A stretch of DNA of 50,308 nucleotides from DATFKA01 sp042095835 (GTDB taxonomy: Bacteria > Bacteroidota > Bacteroidia > Chitinophagales > Saprospiraceae). A model generated the notes under the pieces. The model was not told the DNA's origin. It saw only the letters and a list, made by a program, of their open reading frames with translations, and ran no database searches. Within the stretch, counting starts at the first letter, position 1. Every line of letters begins with the position of its first letter. Made by a program: the position numbers and the translations under genes. Shown here one piece after another: positions 35,300 through 44,656 of this stretch. The DNA is taken from the NCBI GenBank assembly GCA_042095835.1, contig JBELML010000029.1, forward strand, positions 1 through 50,308, written 5' to 3'.

Positions 35300-37897
35300 A
35301 TGTCCAAAACATCAAATTCAGGAGCAAACTTTATTAATCAGGTAAATACCCTTGTTCTGGAGAATATTTCCAATGAACAATTCGGGGTTTCTGAATTAGC
35401 AGAGCTTATGAATATGAGTCGTTCTAACCTGCTTCGAAAAATCAAAAAGCATACCCAGCTTTCTGCAAGTCAATTTATTCGTCAAGTTCGGCTTCAAAAA
35501 GGTATGGAGATGGTCAAGGAGGATACATTGACAATTTCTGAGATTTCCTATCAGGTAGGCTTTGGAAGTACTTCCTATTTCGTCAAATGCTTTCGGGAGC
35601 ATTATGGGTATCCACCTGGTGAGGTATTTAAACTTGATAAAAATGAGGATGTCTCCCCTGAATGGCAGCGGCAGTTGGTTGCTATTATGTTCACCGATAT
35701 TAAGGGGTATACTGCACTCATGCAGGAGGATGAGAAAAAGGCGATTGCTTACAGAGAACTACATAGAAAGATTTTTGATTCCACAACCGAGAAATTCGGG
35801 GGACGTATTCTTCAGTATTATGGTGATGGTACTTTAAGCATATTCACCAGTGCGATTGCTGCTGTGCAGTGTGGGATTGAAATGCAGCTGGCGTTCAGAA
35901 AGGAAAAACTCAAAATCCCAATGCGGATTGGTATCCATTCGGGAGATATTATTGTGACGGGTCAAGAAATCATTGGGGATGCCGTAAATATCGCTGCCCG
36001 TATTGAATCATTAGCCACAACAGGAAGCGTTTACATTTCTGAAAAGGTGTATGATGAAATAAAAAACCAAGCCGAGTTGTTGACGACCTCAATGGGTGTT
36101 CACACCTTGAAGAATGTCACAAAGCCCATGAAAATCTATACGGTTTTCAATCATGAGCTTGGTAATATTGCCAGACCTTCTACCCAAGTTGTAGAAGATT
36201 CAGGAGGTCGATCCTTTATAAAATGGGTGTTGGCTGCCGCTGCCATTATCTGCCTTGGTATATTTACTTATACATCCGGTTTCTTTAATAGGGAATCAGC
36301 TCCTGACTACATAGCAGAGGCCCTTGATAAATCAATTGCAGTATTGCCTTTCAAAAATGAGAGCAGTGATTCATTGAATCTGTATTTTGTAAATGGTCTC
36401 ATGGCATCGGCTTTGAACAAGCTACAGAAAATTGGAGACCTACGCGTGATCAGTAGAACCTCAGTAGAGAAGTATCGAAATACGAATATGGGTATTCCCG
36501 AAATAGCAGCAGAACTCAAGGTGAAATACTTGGTGGAAGGTAGTGGGCAGCGCATTGGAGATCAGGTTTTGCTCAATATCCAATTGATTGAAGCTTCAAG
36601 TGATCAACCGGTTTGGGCAGAGCAATATAATCGTGAAGTAAGAGATGTATTTGCACTTCAGAATGAAGTTGCCAAGGAAATTGCCACTGCCATTAAAGCA
36701 GTGGTGACCCCTGATGAGTTGCAACAGATTGAGAAAAAGCCTACTGAAAGTTTATTGGCCTATGATTATTACCTCCAGGCACTTAACCTTTTTTACACTA
36801 GACCTAAGGAAGGTTGGGAAAAAGCCATTCCATTATTTGAGCAAGCGATCGAGGAGGACCCGGAATTCGCCTTAGCTTATGCCAACATTGCTATATCCTA
36901 CTATCTTCTCGAAATGTTTCAAATTGAGAAGCAATACACTGAAAAGATCAATAAATATGCGGATAAGGCCTTGCTTTATGATTCAAAGTCTGCCGAAAGC
37001 TTGGTCGCTAAGGCTTTTTACTACATACAAACAAAGGAGTACGAACTGGCCTTACCACATTATAAAAAGGCTTTGGAGTATAACCCAAATTCATCTTTGG
37101 TGGTGCAAATGCTTGCGGATTTTTATTATCGTTTGGCTCCCAATACAGACAAGTACCTAGAGTATGCATTGAAAGGAGTTCAGCTTAATGTTGCCAGTGA
37201 TTCTATCACCCAGAGCTATGTCTATTTACAGTTGAGTAATGCGCTGGTGTCATCAGGATTTATAGATGAGGCCTTAACCTACATCAATAGGTCTTTGGAT
37301 TACAATGCTGAAAATTATTTTGCTCCGCGTTTAAAGGCAGTTTTCCCATTCGCCCAGGATGGTAATCTAAAGAGGACCAGAAACCTATTGATAAAAGAAT
37401 GGAATAAGGATACCAGTCGCCTTGACATTTTACAGGATGTAGCCAAGTTTTATTATATAGAAGAAAAATATGACAGTGCCTATTTCTATTTTAAAAAATT
37501 TGTCACAGCTAGGGAAGATAGAGGTCTCAACTCTTACATAGAGGAAAACGTCAAAATTGCGGAGGTCTATAAGAGAATGGGCTTTGACACAGAAGCAGAG
37601 AAACTTTTTAATAATTTTTCAGCATATTGCGAAAATAACCAGTCTTCCTACAGAAGTATTAATCTGGTTTGGAAATATGCTTATGAAGGAAAAGTCAATG
37701 AGGCTATCGAGCAGCTCAAAATATTTTCTGAAGTAGACAATTACCAATACTGGTTTTTGTTAATGGAAGATGATCCATTGATTAAACGCTTAAAAAGTCA
37801 TCCAGAGCTTGAGCCCCTCATGCAAAAGATTAAAGATCGGTTTTGGGAAAATCAGGCTAAACTGAGAAAGTCGCTAGAAGCTAAAGAGCTGATTTAA
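35300..37897 (+). CDS. AraC HTH / class III cyclase / TolB-like / TPR membrane protein
   Basis: 865 residues from ATG 35300 (ATG 35249 is an alternative). Order: AraC helix-turn-helix pair (~18-100); class III nucleotidyl cyclase domain (~115-280); one membrane helix (~305-329); TolB/FlgO-like domain (~340-475); TPR repeats (~490-860). In the cyclase, both metal-binding Asp residues (Asp133 in FTDIKGY, Asp176 in YGDG) and the transition-state Asn230/Arg234 are present, but the two residues that specify adenine are changed: Gln172 replaces Lys and Glu223 replaces Asp. The HTH and cyclase would be cytoplasmic and the TPR part periplasmic, giving a one-protein membrane sensor-regulator. Confidence 0.88.
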   Translation: MSKTSNSGANFINQVNTLVLENISNEQFGVSELAELMNMSRSNLLRKIKKHTQLSASQFIRQVRLQKGMEMVKEDTLTISEISYQVGFGSTSYFVKCFREHYGYPPGEVFKLDKNEDVSPEWQRQLVAIMFTDIKGYTALMQEDEKKAIAYRELHRKIFDSTTEKFGGRILQYYGDGTLSIFTSAIAAVQCGIEMQLAFRKEKLKIPMRIGIHSGDIIVTGQEIIGDAVNIAARIESLATTGSVYISEKVYDEIKNQAELLTTSMGVHTLKNVTKPMKIYTVFNHELGNIARPSTQVVEDSGGRSFIKWVLAAAAIICLGIFTYTSGFFNRESAPDYIAEALDKSIAVLPFKNESSDSLNLYFVNGLMASALNKLQKIGDLRVISRTSVEKYRNTNMGIPEIAAELKVKYLVEGSGQRIGDQVLLNIQLIEASSDQPVWAEQYNREVRDVFALQNEVAKEIATAIKAVVTPDELQQIEKKPTESLLAYDYYLQALNLFYTRPKEGWEKAIPLFEQAIEEDPEFALAYANIAISYYLLEMFQIEKQYTEKINKYADKALLYDSKSAESLVAKAFYYIQTKEYELALPHYKKALEYNPNSSLVVQMLADFYYRLAPNTDKYLEYALKGVQLNVASDSITQSYVYLQLSNALVSSGFIDEALTYINRSLDYNAENYFAPRLKAVFPFAQDGNLKRTRNLLIKEWNKDTSRLDILQDVAKFYYIEEKYDSAYFYFKKFVTAREDRGLNSYIEENVKIAEVYKRMGFDTEAEKLFNNFSAYCENNQSSYRSINLVWKYAYEGKVNEAIEQLKIFSEVDNYQYWFLLMEDDPLIKRLKSHPELEPLMQKIKDRFWENQAKLRKSLEAKELI

Positions 37898-38068
37898 TCA
37901 ACTAAAAAATACCACTCGACTCTTGGAAAGCACTATTATTCATCGAAATTGATTCTTATTTTTCGTTATAGCGCCTAACACAGCTATACCTACCTAATTT
38001 AACTTTTTTGCCGCTTTTCCACCTTAAAAAATGATTCTGTAATCACTCGGTTGGCAATTGGATATGCT

Positions 38069-39367
38069 TTATGTTTTTTCTGCGCCCTGCTTGGCAATCA
38101 TCCAATACACCAGCATTCCCGCCAATATCCCAAACAACAAATCACTGTAGAGCGTCACTAAAACGGTAATCACTACCACGAGTAATTGTCCGCGCCCTTC
38201 TCGGTAGGACTGTATAAAAAGACGAGGTGCGGCTAGCTGATAACCTGTATAAATCAGAATTGCCGCCAGCGCTGCCAGCGGAATGAACTCAAGTAGTGGC
38301 CCCAGGAAAAGCACAAACAACAATAAGAGGAGGCCATAGTAAAAATTGGCCCACCTAGTCGTCGCACCATTCTGTATGCCCACCGAACTGCGGGCAATAA
38401 CGGGGATAATGGGTAGCCCTCCAATACAACCGCAAATAATCGTCGCCAAACCATTGCCTATCAAATCTTTATTGGGATCAGAAGTCCGCTGGTAAGGGTC
38501 CAGTTTATCTATGGCCTTTGCGATAGCCAATATTTCAATGGAGCCAATCAGGGTGAAGGAAAATACGGCTATCCAAAAAGCGAGGGTATCTATTTTTGAA
38601 AAATCCGGGAATAAAATAGCCCCTAAGAGATTGTCAGGTATCTGGACTAACAAAAAAGGCCCCAAATCATAGTTTTTCCCTAGCCAATTGGTTGGATGCG
38701 GCTCAAAAAAATCAAAAAGGAACACAAAGGGTAAAGCAATCAGCAAAACCCCAACTGGCCCGGGAATTTTTTGAATAAAACCCCACCTAATCTTCTTTTG
38801 AAACGCTAAAAAAAGTAAGCTTAAAAGCGCAATAAGGAGGATATAAGGATTAAGCTTAGGTATTTGCCGAAAGGCATCTACAATCACTCCAATCGAGTTG
38901 CTAGCTTCTGATTGGGTACCCATCGCCACGTGCAATTGCTTGGATAAAATAATCAGCCCAATAGCCGCCAACATGCCTTTGATGACCGGATTTGGAAACC
39001 ACTCAGACAACTTTCCTAGTCGCAAAAATCCTAGGACAACTTGTATAACTCCAGCTACCACTACCGCCGCCAACATATACCGAATACCTCGACCAGTCCC
39101 ATCTTCCATACTCGTAATCGCTCCTAAGACCACCGAAATCAAGCCGGCAGCTGGTCCATTAAAGGCAATGTGGCCACCTCTGTAAAGGGTAGTCACCAAG
39201 CCTCCAATAATTGAAGCCAAGATACCAGCAATGGGCTCCACTCCAGAAGCCATAGCAATCCCCAAACCCAGGGGCAAAGCTACTAAAGCAACGCTAAAGG
39301 CAGCAGCCAAATCGCTGCGCCAATGCCTTTTTATACCAGCCCAACCTGTAGCAGGAGTCGAGTTCAT
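38069..39367 (-). CDS. SulP family inorganic anion transporter without STAS domain
   Basis: 432 residues, almost wholly hydrophobic, with the SulP signatures ALVALPLGLGIAMASGVEP near the start, AFNGPAAGLISVVLG and a GNGLATIICGCIGGLPIIPV segment. Likely an inner-membrane sulfate, bicarbonate or other anion transporter. It ends just after the last helix (LVYWMIAKQGAEKT), so the C-terminal STAS domain of the canonical ~550-residue form is missing; STAS-less members are known. No partner gene such as a carbonic anhydrase is adjacent. Confidence 0.9.
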   Translation of the reverse strand: MNSTPATGWAGIKRHWRSDLAAAFSVALVALPLGLGIAMASGVEPIAGILASIIGGLVTTLYRGGHIAFNGPAAGLISVVLGAITSMEDGTGRGIRYMLAAVVVAGVIQVVLGFLRLGKLSEWFPNPVIKGMLAAIGLIILSKQLHVAMGTQSEASNSIGVIVDAFRQIPKLNPYILLIALLSLLFLAFQKKIRWGFIQKIPGPVGVLLIALPFVFLFDFFEPHPTNWLGKNYDLGPFLLVQIPDNLLGAILFPDFSKIDTLAFWIAVFSFTLIGSIEILAIAKAIDKLDPYQRTSDPNKDLIGNGLATIICGCIGGLPIIPVIARSSVGIQNGATTRWANFYYGLLLLLFVLFLGPLLEFIPLAALAAILIYTGYQLAAPRLFIQSYREGRGQLLVVVITVLVTLYSDLLFGILAGMLVYWMIAKQGAEKT

Positions 39368-39577
39368 AGTCTGCGTATTTCGGCGATAAGGTAATGAGAT
39401 TTATAGAAAGCTTACTGTTAAGAGAATAATTAACAGCCTTGGTCGAAACCTATCCTGGCCTTCAAGGATTTAACAATAATTTAGGCCCCGAATCAGACGG
39501 ATTTAAAATTGCTATAAGACTTTTAATACAGCCTTTTACCGAACTTTAGCGTCTTTCTATCAAGAAAATCAGCCCGC

Positions 39578-42235
39578 ATGAATACACGATTACTATTATT
39601 CCTATTTTTTTCCTATTCGACCCTTTCTATTATTCAAGCTCAAGGTGTTCGAGGTACTATAAAGGACCAAGGTGGATTACCCTTGCAGTTTGCTTCGATC
39701 TACATCAATGAGACAGGAGATGGAGCCGTCACCAACATCGATGGTAAATATGAGCTGCAAATAGCCCCTGGTACCTATACGGCAGTCTTCCAGTATCTTG
39801 GCTATCAAACCAGGGTAGAGCAGCTAGAAGTGAGCGATACCTGGAAAGACTTTAATGTTGTGCTTAGTCCACAGGCTTTTACACTCAAACAAGTAGAGGT
39901 CAATAGTAATGGTGAAGACCCCGCCTATACGGTCATGCGCAAGGCCATTGCTAAGGCTTCCTACCATACCAAGCAGATCGAAACCTACGAGGCCAAGAGC
40001 TATATCAAAGGTACTGGAAAGCTCAATCGCATTCCCTGGTATCTGCGCAGAGAACTTGCCAAAGAGGGCGTAGATACCTCCACGGCTTTCACTTCTGAAT
40101 CTGTGAGTTTACTTTCCTATCAACGCCCCAATACGTTTTCTGAGAAGGTAATCTCCGTCTACACCCAAGGAGATGCGCGCGATACAGACCCCATGAGTTA
40201 TATCAATGGTAGCTTTTACCAACCCGAAATTGCGGGAGCGATCTCACCATTAGCACCACGAGCATTTAGTTTCTATCGATTCAAATTGGAAGGCTACTTT
40301 GCGGATCAAGACTACTTGGTCAACAAGATCAAAGTGACCCCAAGGAGTCGCGGCGAGAATGTCTTCGAAGGTTATATCTATATCGTCGATGACTACTGGA
40401 GTATTCACAGCTTGGAGTTGACCACTTATTTGTTGGGCATCCGCTTTGATATTAACCAGATTTATACACCCATAGAGGAGATTGCTTGGATGCCGGTGAC
40501 GGCGAAGTTTGATATTTCTGGAAAGATTTTTGGCTTTGGTTTTCAATATAATTATCTGGCTTCCATCAGCGATTATAAAATCACTTTAAACCCGGATCTA
40601 CCTAAAGATTTTAAAGTAATCGATGAAAAACTCAATAAAGACCTCGCCAAAGAACTCAAAGATCTCGCTAAAGAAGACCCCGAAAAAGCTTCTGCCCAAG
40701 AGCGCCTCTTTACTGGTGAAGAAGTGACCCGAAAGGAACTCCGCAAGATCATGAAAGATATCGATAAGGAAGAACAAAAAGAGGAGCGAGAAAAATCTGA
40801 AGAAGCACCCGTGGTCTCTAATTATACCTACGAGGTAGATTCTAATGCCTATGAGCAGGATTCGGCCTTTTGGGCAAGTGTCCGTAGCATCCCACTGACC
40901 GATATTGAGGTCAAAAGTTACGCCAAACGCGATAGTATCGCCAAGGTAGAAAAAGAAGAAAGAGAGAACTCTCCTGACTCTACCTCGCAGCAATATCGCA
41001 ACTCCAACGGTCGGCTAGGTGTCAGTGATCTCCTCTGGGGAGAGCGTTGGAAGTTGGCAGATAAGCAGTTTCTAGAGTTTAATAGTCCCTTGCTCGATCT
41101 GCAATTCAACCCCCTAGAAGGGTATAATGGAACGGGCTCCATTTTTTATAAAAATAGAACTGGTGGTAAGCGCTTAGACGTGGGAATTGTAGGCCGATAC
41201 GGTTTTGCTTGGAAACAGTTTCAGCTGAAAGGACAATCGTCATTGATCTTTGGTGAAAGAAGAAAGGAGAACATTATCAATCTTGACGGTGGTCGGTTTG
41301 TAGAGCAATTGAATGGTCGATACGCTGCCCCCGAATTGGTCAACACCTTTTACACCTTGTTCTTGGAGCGTAACTTTGTACATATGTATAGCAAGGAGTA
41401 TGGCCGCATCCGCTATAAAAAGAACTGGCGACAAACAGCCAATCTCAACCTGAGTAGCGAGTGGGCCAACCGCCGCTATTTTGAGCGCTTCAATACTTCA
41501 CAGACCTTATTCCAACGAGAAGACCGCTCCTACGGTAGCAACCTCCCATTTATCAGAGAGCCTATTGCTTATCCAAGAAACCAAAAAGCATTCACCATCA
41601 GTGCGGCCCTAGAGGTACAGCCCTGGCAGAAATATCGATTGAGCAATGGCAATCGCCAGGCTGTTCGCTTCAGCTCTCCTACTATTAGGCTGGAGTATAA
41701 CAAAGGGATCAAAGGTCTAGCCGAAAGTGAGACCAATTTTGACCATCTAGATTTTACCTATCAACAAGTATTTAGCTTTGTCGTACGCGGTAAATTGGAT
41801 GTCAAGTTTAATGCGGGTACCTTCCTAAATGATGCCAATATTGGTATTGTTGATATGAAGCATTTCCCAGGCACGGAGATGTTTTTGACAACCCTCGATC
41901 CCGTTGGCTCATTCCGACTATTGCCCTATTACGAATTCAGTACAACGGGCGATTACTTTAGTGGTCACTTGCACTACCAGTTTCGCAAGCTACTGCTGAC
42001 TAGGTTTTGGAAGGTGAGTCTAATGGGAATCAAAGAAAATGTTTTTGTCAATTATCTGGCAACACCTCAAGTGAATGATTATTTTGAGCTAGGCTATTCA
42101 CTAGATAATATCTTCCGCTTCTTCAGAATCGAAGCGGTGGCGAATTACTATAATGGCCGCTACCAGAATTTCGGGGTGCGGGTTGGTGTAGCCTCGAACA
42201 TAGGTGGCCGTTTTGTGGGTGTATCGGTGGATTAA
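39578..42235 (+). CDS. DUF5686 outer-membrane protein with carboxypeptidase-regulatory-like domain
   Basis: 885 residues. A signal peptide (1-21, IIQAQ) is followed by a CarboxypepD_reg-like Ig fold (about 23-105: RGTIKDQGGLPLQFASIYIN ... FQYLGYQTRVEQL) as in TonB-dependent proteins, then the long DUF5686 region with a charged insert (about 350-460), and a C-terminal beta-barrel ending in an outer-membrane-like strand (ASNIGGRFVGVSVD). It should sit in the outer membrane; its role is unknown. The DUF3052-like gene starts 9 bp after its stop and is probably co-transcribed. Confidence 0.9.
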   Translation: MNTRLLLFLFFSYSTLSIIQAQGVRGTIKDQGGLPLQFASIYINETGDGAVTNIDGKYELQIAPGTYTAVFQYLGYQTRVEQLEVSDTWKDFNVVLSPQAFTLKQVEVNSNGEDPAYTVMRKAIAKASYHTKQIETYEAKSYIKGTGKLNRIPWYLRRELAKEGVDTSTAFTSESVSLLSYQRPNTFSEKVISVYTQGDARDTDPMSYINGSFYQPEIAGAISPLAPRAFSFYRFKLEGYFADQDYLVNKIKVTPRSRGENVFEGYIYIVDDYWSIHSLELTTYLLGIRFDINQIYTPIEEIAWMPVTAKFDISGKIFGFGFQYNYLASISDYKITLNPDLPKDFKVIDEKLNKDLAKELKDLAKEDPEKASAQERLFTGEEVTRKELRKIMKDIDKEEQKEEREKSEEAPVVSNYTYEVDSNAYEQDSAFWASVRSIPLTDIEVKSYAKRDSIAKVEKEERENSPDSTSQQYRNSNGRLGVSDLLWGERWKLADKQFLEFNSPLLDLQFNPLEGYNGTGSIFYKNRTGGKRLDVGIVGRYGFAWKQFQLKGQSSLIFGERRKENIINLDGGRFVEQLNGRYAAPELVNTFYTLFLERNFVHMYSKEYGRIRYKKNWRQTANLNLSSEWANRRYFERFNTSQTLFQREDRSYGSNLPFIREPIAYPRNQKAFTISAALEVQPWQKYRLSNGNRQAVRFSSPTIRLEYNKGIKGLAESETNFDHLDFTYQQVFSFVVRGKLDVKFNAGTFLNDANIGIVDMKHFPGTEMFLTTLDPVGSFRLLPYYEFSTTGDYFSGHLHYQFRKLLLTRFWKVSLMGIKENVFVNYLATPQVNDYFELGYSLDNIFRFFRIEAVANYYNGRYQNFGVRVGVASNIGGRFVGVSVD

Positions 42236-42244
42236 ATTTATCTA

Positions 42245-42706
42245 ATGGATCCAATTTTCAAAAAGCTCAATTTCAAGGAGCATTCAGATATAATGATCCT
42301 GAATGCTCCAGCATCATTTCAGGAGCACCTAGCGGTTATGCAATCGTTGACCACTATTCATACGACTTGGGAATCTTTGCCTAAAACAACTTTTGTGCTC
42401 TGCTTTGTCACCCAGAAAAAAGAGATTGCAGCTTTTGTCAATGGCTTGTTAGATCGATTAGAGGGCGATGCCCTTGTCTGGGTCGCCTATCCTAAAAAGC
42501 GTTCTAAAAAATACAGCTCAGATATCAGTCGAGATGATGGTTGGCAGCCTATGGGAGATTTGCAATTGGAAGGGGTGCGCATGGTCGCTATCGACACCAA
42601 TTGGAGTGCTTTACGTTTTAGAAAAGTCGCTTTTATCAAAAAAATGACTCGACACAAAAGCAGGGCACTTTCAAAAGACGCTCAGGACCGGATACATGGA
42701 AAGTGA
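42245..42706 (+). CDS. DUF3052-like protein
   Basis: 153-residue soluble protein. The layout - opening DIMILNAPASFQ, a central FVLCFVTQKKEIAAFVNGLL, then ALVWVAYPKKRSKKYSSDIS and closing VAIDTNWSALRFRKV - matches the DUF3052-type Rossmann-like small proteins (WxAxPK ... D..WSxLRF). No catalytic residues or known role. It follows the DUF5686 gene by 9 bp. Confidence 0.7.
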   Translation: MDPIFKKLNFKEHSDIMILNAPASFQEHLAVMQSLTTIHTTWESLPKTTFVLCFVTQKKEIAAFVNGLLDRLEGDALVWVAYPKKRSKKYSSDISRDDGWQPMGDLQLEGVRMVAIDTNWSALRFRKVAFIKKMTRHKSRALSKDAQDRIHGK

Positions 42707-42932
42707 ACTCAAAAAGCTTAACCAAAGCCTGCAAATCCAATTGAATCATCCGAATACGCAAATCATTGAAACGCAAAACCAAGGCATTCGAGCGAATGGC
42801 CTTCGGCATCCACACGCTTGATCAATTGTAGATATTCCAGATTTAATCCATTGGATGATGAAGAAATAGCTTCGTAAATTGATAAGATTTCCTTATTTTT
42901 AAAATGAATTAATTAAACCCAAAATTATAACT

Positions 42933-43400
42933 ATGAATAGTTCTGAAACTTTAGATGGAAACTATGCCCCAGACGCTAGTTTGAACTTAACTCCAGAAAT
43001 CAAAAAATTCCTCAAAGAGACCGCAAAATGGGCAAAATTTATTGCCATAGTAGGTTTTATTTCTATCGGAATCATGGTGATCGCTGCTTTCTCGATTGGT
43101 ACGATCATGAGTATGATGATGTCTCAAGTCGCTGATGACATACCAATGGCTATTCCACCGATGTTTTTTACGGTGATCTATTTAGTTCTAGCACTGATCT
43201 CCTTCTTTCCGATCTATTATCTCTACAAGTTTGCAGCGAATATGCAACTTGCTTTGAAAAGAGAGGATGATATCGCACTGAATGAATCTTTTAGAAACCT
43301 AAAAGCGCACTACAAGTTTTATGGCATTCTTTTAGCGATATTCCTAGGCTTCTATGCTTTGATCATTCTCCTTAGCATTGGTAGTGCGATGATGCTTTAG
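42933..43400 (+). CDS. DUF5362 family membrane protein
   Basis: 155 residues with three strongly hydrophobic segments: WAKFIAIVGFISIGIMVIAA, FFTVIYLVLALISFFPIYYL and FYGILLAIFLGFYALIILLS, the middle one followed by KFAANMQLALKREDDIALNE. This is the small three-to-four-helix arrangement of Bacteroidota DUF5362. No function is known. It converges on the esterase gene with only 11 bp between stops. Confidence 0.8.
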   Translation: MNSSETLDGNYAPDASLNLTPEIKKFLKETAKWAKFIAIVGFISIGIMVIAAFSIGTIMSMMMSQVADDIPMAIPPMFFTVIYLVLALISFFPIYYLYKFAANMQLALKREDDIALNESFRNLKAHYKFYGILLAIFLGFYALIILLSIGSAMML

Positions 43401-43411
43401 GTAGGGATTAA

Positions 43412-44338
43412 TTAATCCTTTTCTAACCAGCCCATAGCTTCCATCCATTCTCGGCAGCGGAGTGACCAGGAAGCTACGGGCCCCTTATCTTTGCCCATAC
43501 CATAGCCATGCCCTCCGGAACCATAGATATGCAACTCGCTGGCCACACCCTTATTTTTAAGGGCCTGATAAAAAACAATGCTGTTATCAGGAGGCACAGC
43601 GGTATCATCGGTATTCGCAACCAGAAAAGTAGGCGGTGTACGCTCCGTCACATTCAATTCTGGAGAAAATCTACGGACTAGTGCTTCCTCAGGGTTTTCG
43701 CCTAGCAGTTTATCTTTGGATCCCTTGTGCATAAAATCCCCTACAAAGCTGATTACCGGATAAATCAAGATGCCAAAATTGGGTTTGACATCCATCACCT
43801 CTTCTGTAGGTGCTACGGGTTGGTCAAACTGTGTCAAAGCAGATGCCGCTAGATGCCCTCCCGCAGAAAACCCCATTATACCAATACGATTGGGGTCGAT
43901 GTTCCATTGGTCGGCACGGCCCCGAACTATTGCAATAGCCTGTTGAGCATCCATTAAAGGCCCTGTACTTTTATCAAGCATAATCCGCTCATCTGGTAGT
44001 CGATACTTCAAAACAAAAGCAGCTACTCCAAAGCTATTGAACCACTCTGCTAGTTCATAGCCTTCGTGATCAATGGCTAGTATCCAATAACCACCGCCCG
44101 GACAAATAATCACTGCAGCACCCGTTGCCTTATCTTCCGGTGGTAGATACACCCGCATATTGGGGTATTGTACATCACTCACTCGTAGTATACCATCGAC
44201 CTCCCATTTCTCCTCCCAAGGCTCTACTTGTTTGGCATAAGGGATGATGGAGTCTGGATAGAGTAATATAGAGTCTGTTTGTGCTGGCAAATGATGTAGC
44301 GTTAGAGTGGCTATCAATAGTAAAAAGAATGCTTTCAT
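43412..44338 (-). CDS. Secreted alpha/beta hydrolase, acetyl-xylan-esterase-like
   Basis: 308 residues with a signal peptide (1-19, LHHLPAQ). The hydrolase core shows the oxyanion motif CPGGGYWILAIDHEG, nucleophile GFSAGGHLA, an acid Asp in ANTDDTAVPPDN and the catalytic His in YGSGGHGYGMG. This pattern is that of BD-FAE/acetyl-xylan-esterase-like enzymes that deacetylate plant polysaccharides; no other polysaccharide gene is adjacent, so the substrate is uncertain. R1 copy 4 lies 64 bp upstream of its start, in the gap 44339-44648. Confidence 0.88.
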   Translation of the reverse strand: MKAFFLLLIATLTLHHLPAQTDSILLYPDSIIPYAKQVEPWEEKWEVDGILRVSDVQYPNMRVYLPPEDKATGAAVIICPGGGYWILAIDHEGYELAEWFNSFGVAAFVLKYRLPDERIMLDKSTGPLMDAQQAIAIVRGRADQWNIDPNRIGIMGFSAGGHLAASALTQFDQPVAPTEEVMDVKPNFGILIYPVISFVGDFMHKGSKDKLLGENPEEALVRRFSPELNVTERTPPTFLVANTDDTAVPPDNSIVFYQALKNKGVASELHIYGSGGHGYGMGKDKGPVASWSLRCREWMEAMGWLEKD

Positions 44339-44402
44339 ACGATCATGCTTTGCTTGGAAGATAGCTATTTTTGAAAATTTATTGAAACTTAGTTATTTAT
44401 CA

Positions 44403-44656
44403 TTAGGGCAAACGCACCAAAAAATCACCCTGCAATTTTTTATAATTCCTACTGACACTCCAATTCAAAACCGCTCTAGCATCTTCATTTTTGTCATTCG
44501 ATACAAAAACGAAGCAAAAAAATCTTGCCTAGCCAAACTCGTTCCACTCGAACAGTGCCTAGGCGGCATCCCGCACTTCGCTTATCACCTTTTTCACACT
44601 TAATTTCGAGAAACAACCATTTCTTTTTAAGTTTTTATCTTAATGCGTTTACCGTA
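44403..44656 (+). mobile_element. R1 MITE-like repeat, copy 4, with 8-bp target duplication at a stop codon
   Basis: 254 bp. The left end TTAGGGCAAACGCA and the complement of the right end TACGGTAAACGCA form the terminal inverted repeats. ATTTATCA flanks both sides (44395-44402 and 44657-44664). Removing the element and one flank copy restores an intact end of the DUF2851 gene (GAT AAA TAA on the minus strand), which supports precise insertion with an 8-bp duplication. It fills most of the gap 44339-44648. Confidence 0.85.

Noticed and set aside
42696..42821. 41-residue ORF overlapping the end of the DUF3052-like gene
   Set aside because: Start overlaps the preceding stop, which is suggestive, but there is no family resemblance or length support.
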